From Candidatus Gorgonimonas leptogorgiae (lineage in GTDB: Bacteria; Pseudomonadota; Gammaproteobacteria; Pseudomonadales; Endozoicomonadaceae), in assembly GCA_929200515.1 (NCBI GenBank), contig CAKNAD010000171.1:1-6371 (forward strand): a stretch of 6,371 nucleotides of DNA, read 5' to 3'. The notes beneath the pieces were generated by a model. That model was not told the origin of the DNA. It searched no databases and worked only from the letters and a program-made list of their open reading frames with translations. The stretch's first letter is position 1; each line of letters starts with the position of its first letter. Below, in pieces: positions 5,194 to 6,371 of this stretch. Made by a program: the position numbers and the translations under genes.

Positions 5194-6059
5194 GTTGTAT
5201 AGTTTAGATCTTCGTATAAGAGTAATCAATGCTGTAAAATCAGGTAGTTCTAAAGTAGAAATATGTAAAGTATTCAATATTTGTAGACAGACTATTTATA
5301 ATTAGATTAACTTAGAATTAAAGCAAGGAAATTTATTACCAAATTAAGAGTTCTAAAACAGGTCATCCACGAGGTATTAAAGATGATCAAAAGTTTAAAA
5401 AATATGTAGATAAACATTCTGATTCTACTCAAAAAGAAATTGCACTATTTTTTAATGTTGGTTTAGCCACAGTAAGTCGTACTTTAAAACGAATAGGATA
5501 TACAAGAAAAAAAAGTCAAACTTATTCAGAGAGAGATGAAAGTCAAAGGCAAAAATATTTTTGCACGATAAGTACTATTAAAAAAGATAAAATAATATAT
5601 TTAGATGAGTCTGGCATGAATGATAATGACTTTTATCCTTATGCTTATACTGAAGTGGGAAAGCGTCATTATGAATCACATCCTGGTCATTATAATAAGC
5701 GTATAAGTATGATCGCTGGGTTAAATAACAAAAATATATTAGCACCTTTTATGTTTGAAGGTCATTGTAATACTAAACTTTTTGAAGAATATATCGAACA
5801 AAAATTATCGCCTGCTCTTAAGCCAGATATGATTATAATTATGGATAATGCAAGTTTCCATAAATCATTAAAAATTAGACAATTAATAGAGAGTAAAGGC
5901 TGTAAACTAATATTTTTGCCGCCATATTCTTCAGATTTAAATCCTATTGAGCATTACTGGTATAAGATAAAAAATGATATAAGAAAAGGAATGAGAAACA
6001 ATAAGATGAAGTTAGCTGAAGCTATGAATTCTGTGTTAACAAGGTTGTCTACATGTTAA
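5192..6059 (+). pseudogene. IS630-family DDE transposase, broken by an amber codon and a frameshift
   Basis: Read through both lesions, the gene would encode about 288 residues, the usual size for IS630 transposases, which cut and join DNA at TA sites. The N terminus (MLYSLDLRIRVINAVKSG) carries a helix-turn-helix up to about residue 37. A second one follows (about 83-105, TQKEIALFFNVGLATVSRTL). The DDE catalytic domain has Asp138 in YLDESG (codon 5604-5606), Asp218 in IMDNASFH (5844-5846) and Glu253 in DLNPIEHYW (5949-5951). This gives the DD34E spacing of the family. TAG at 5303-5305 probably replaces a Trp TGG codon. One extra base near 5345 then shifts the frame, because the total length is one more than a multiple of three. 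The longest ATG-started remnant (5616-6059) lacks the first catalytic Asp and cannot be functional alone. Confidence 0.9.
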
Positions 6060-6082
6060 CGGTTAGCGCTATATAGCTCTAC

Positions 6083-6344
6083 CCGTTAATACCAGGGTAA
6101 ACGCATCTAAATCGTTGTATTTTAAGGCTTTTAAGCTAATAATTAACTGTAAAACATACTGTTTTTTAATTTTATAAATAAATAAAGCTTATTTCTGTTT
6201 AATCTGTATAAATTAAGAATAAAGTTAAATATGTATTTTCCAGCGATTATTTGGCACTTTATACAACATATTTGGTAACAACTAGAATCTTTCTCATCAC
6301 TTATAAACACTGGTAATTAGATGCGTTTACCCTGCCGTTAATAC
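6083..6344. repeat. 10-bp flanking direct repeat (target-site duplication) of the MITE
   Basis: CCGTTAATAC occurs at 6083-6092 and again at 6335-6344, in the same orientation. The copies directly abut the two ends of the inverted-repeat element. This is the signature of a transposition event. Confidence 0.85.
6093..6334. mobile_element. 242-bp non-autonomous inverted-repeat element (MITE)
   Basis: The element begins CAGGGTAAACGCATCTAA (6093-6110) and ends with its exact 18-base reverse complement (6317-6334), directly flanked by a perfect 10-bp duplication. The interior is AT-rich and contains no credible coding region, so it must be moved by a transposase supplied elsewhere. A 7-bp inner inverted repeat (GTTGTAT 6114-6120 with ATACAAC 6261-6267) and a small AAAACA/TGTTTT hairpin lie inside. 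From memory, ends starting CAGGG with 8-10 bp duplications recall the ISAs1 family; this assignment is tentative. The perfect ends and duplication suggest a recent insertion. Its left duplication starts seven bases beyond the end of the IS630 element. Confidence 0.85.
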
Positions 6345-6371
6345 GTAGACACTTTTAGTAGTTACTTATAT

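Larger units (their letters stand above)
5106..6075 (+). mobile_element. IS630-family insertion sequence, near-complete but inactive
   Basis: The 970-bp element has perfect 11-bp terminal inverted repeats: TATATAGCGCT (5106-5116) and its reverse complement (6065-6075). The match continues imperfectly to about 15 of 19. IS630 elements insert at TA and duplicate it. The TATATA ends make the exact boundary ambiguous by two to four bases. The single gene inside is a DDE transposase with two inactivating lesions, so the copy should not move by itself but could still be mobilised by an intact relative. The transposase stop codon (6057-6059) lies inside the imperfect extension of the right repeat. 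Confidence 0.9.

Noticed and set aside
5616..6059. A separate 147-residue protein starting at the ATG at 5616
   Set aside because: It begins in the middle of the DDE domain, just after the first catalytic Asp. The frame upstream continues as recognisable transposase, so it is a remnant, not a gene.

Overview
The window is AT-rich (roughly one third G+C by eye) and looks like chromosome from a low-GC, probably host-associated gammaproteobacterium. The best taxonomic marker is a complete typA/bipA gene, whose protein reads along its whole length like the gammaproteobacterial form (from memory, no search run). The long AT-rich spacers, an orphan protein, a degraded peptidase relative and decayed transposable elements would suit an intracellular lineage such as the Legionellales or Francisella-like groups. 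That placement is inference.

Layout from left to right. Positions 3-746 (+) hold the 3' part of an unrecognised gene that enters from outside the window and ends at a good intrinsic terminator (761-787). Convergent to it, 804-1727 (-) encodes a full-length relative of proline iminopeptidase (peptidase family S33). Its fold markers are present, but four of the five active-site and specificity residues I can place are changed, so it is probably not a working aminopeptidase. A gene-free spacer (1773-2194) with several inverted repeats separates it from typA (2195-4033, -). Upstream of typA, a 412-bp divergent intergenic region carries two candidate typA promoters and one good promoter for a rightward gene. 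That gene (4446-4835) encodes a very basic 129-residue orphan protein with the motif RRIK(K/R)(A/S)GGR both near its N terminus and as its last nine residues. It ends in a run of six G and is followed at once by strongly foldable sequence (4844-4995).

The right third is mobile DNA. A near-complete IS630-family element (5106-6075) has 11-bp perfect terminal inverted repeats and a DDE transposase gene inactivated by an amber codon and a +1 frameshift. An 11-bp inverted repeat places the transposase start codon in a long-range hairpin. Seven bases beyond it lies a 242-bp non-coding element (6093-6334) with perfect 18-bp terminal inverted repeats and a perfect 10-bp flanking direct repeat. This is a textbook MITE, possibly mobilised by an ISAs1-like transposase.

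Nothing indicates that these genes form one pathway. typA is a housekeeping translation/ribosome-assembly GTPase, and the rest is accessory or decaying. The most interesting items are the active-site-substituted peptidase homologue, the MITE, the start-codon hairpin of the IS, and the basic orphan protein with its structured 3' region. I found no CRISPR array, tRNA, rRNA or phage gene.
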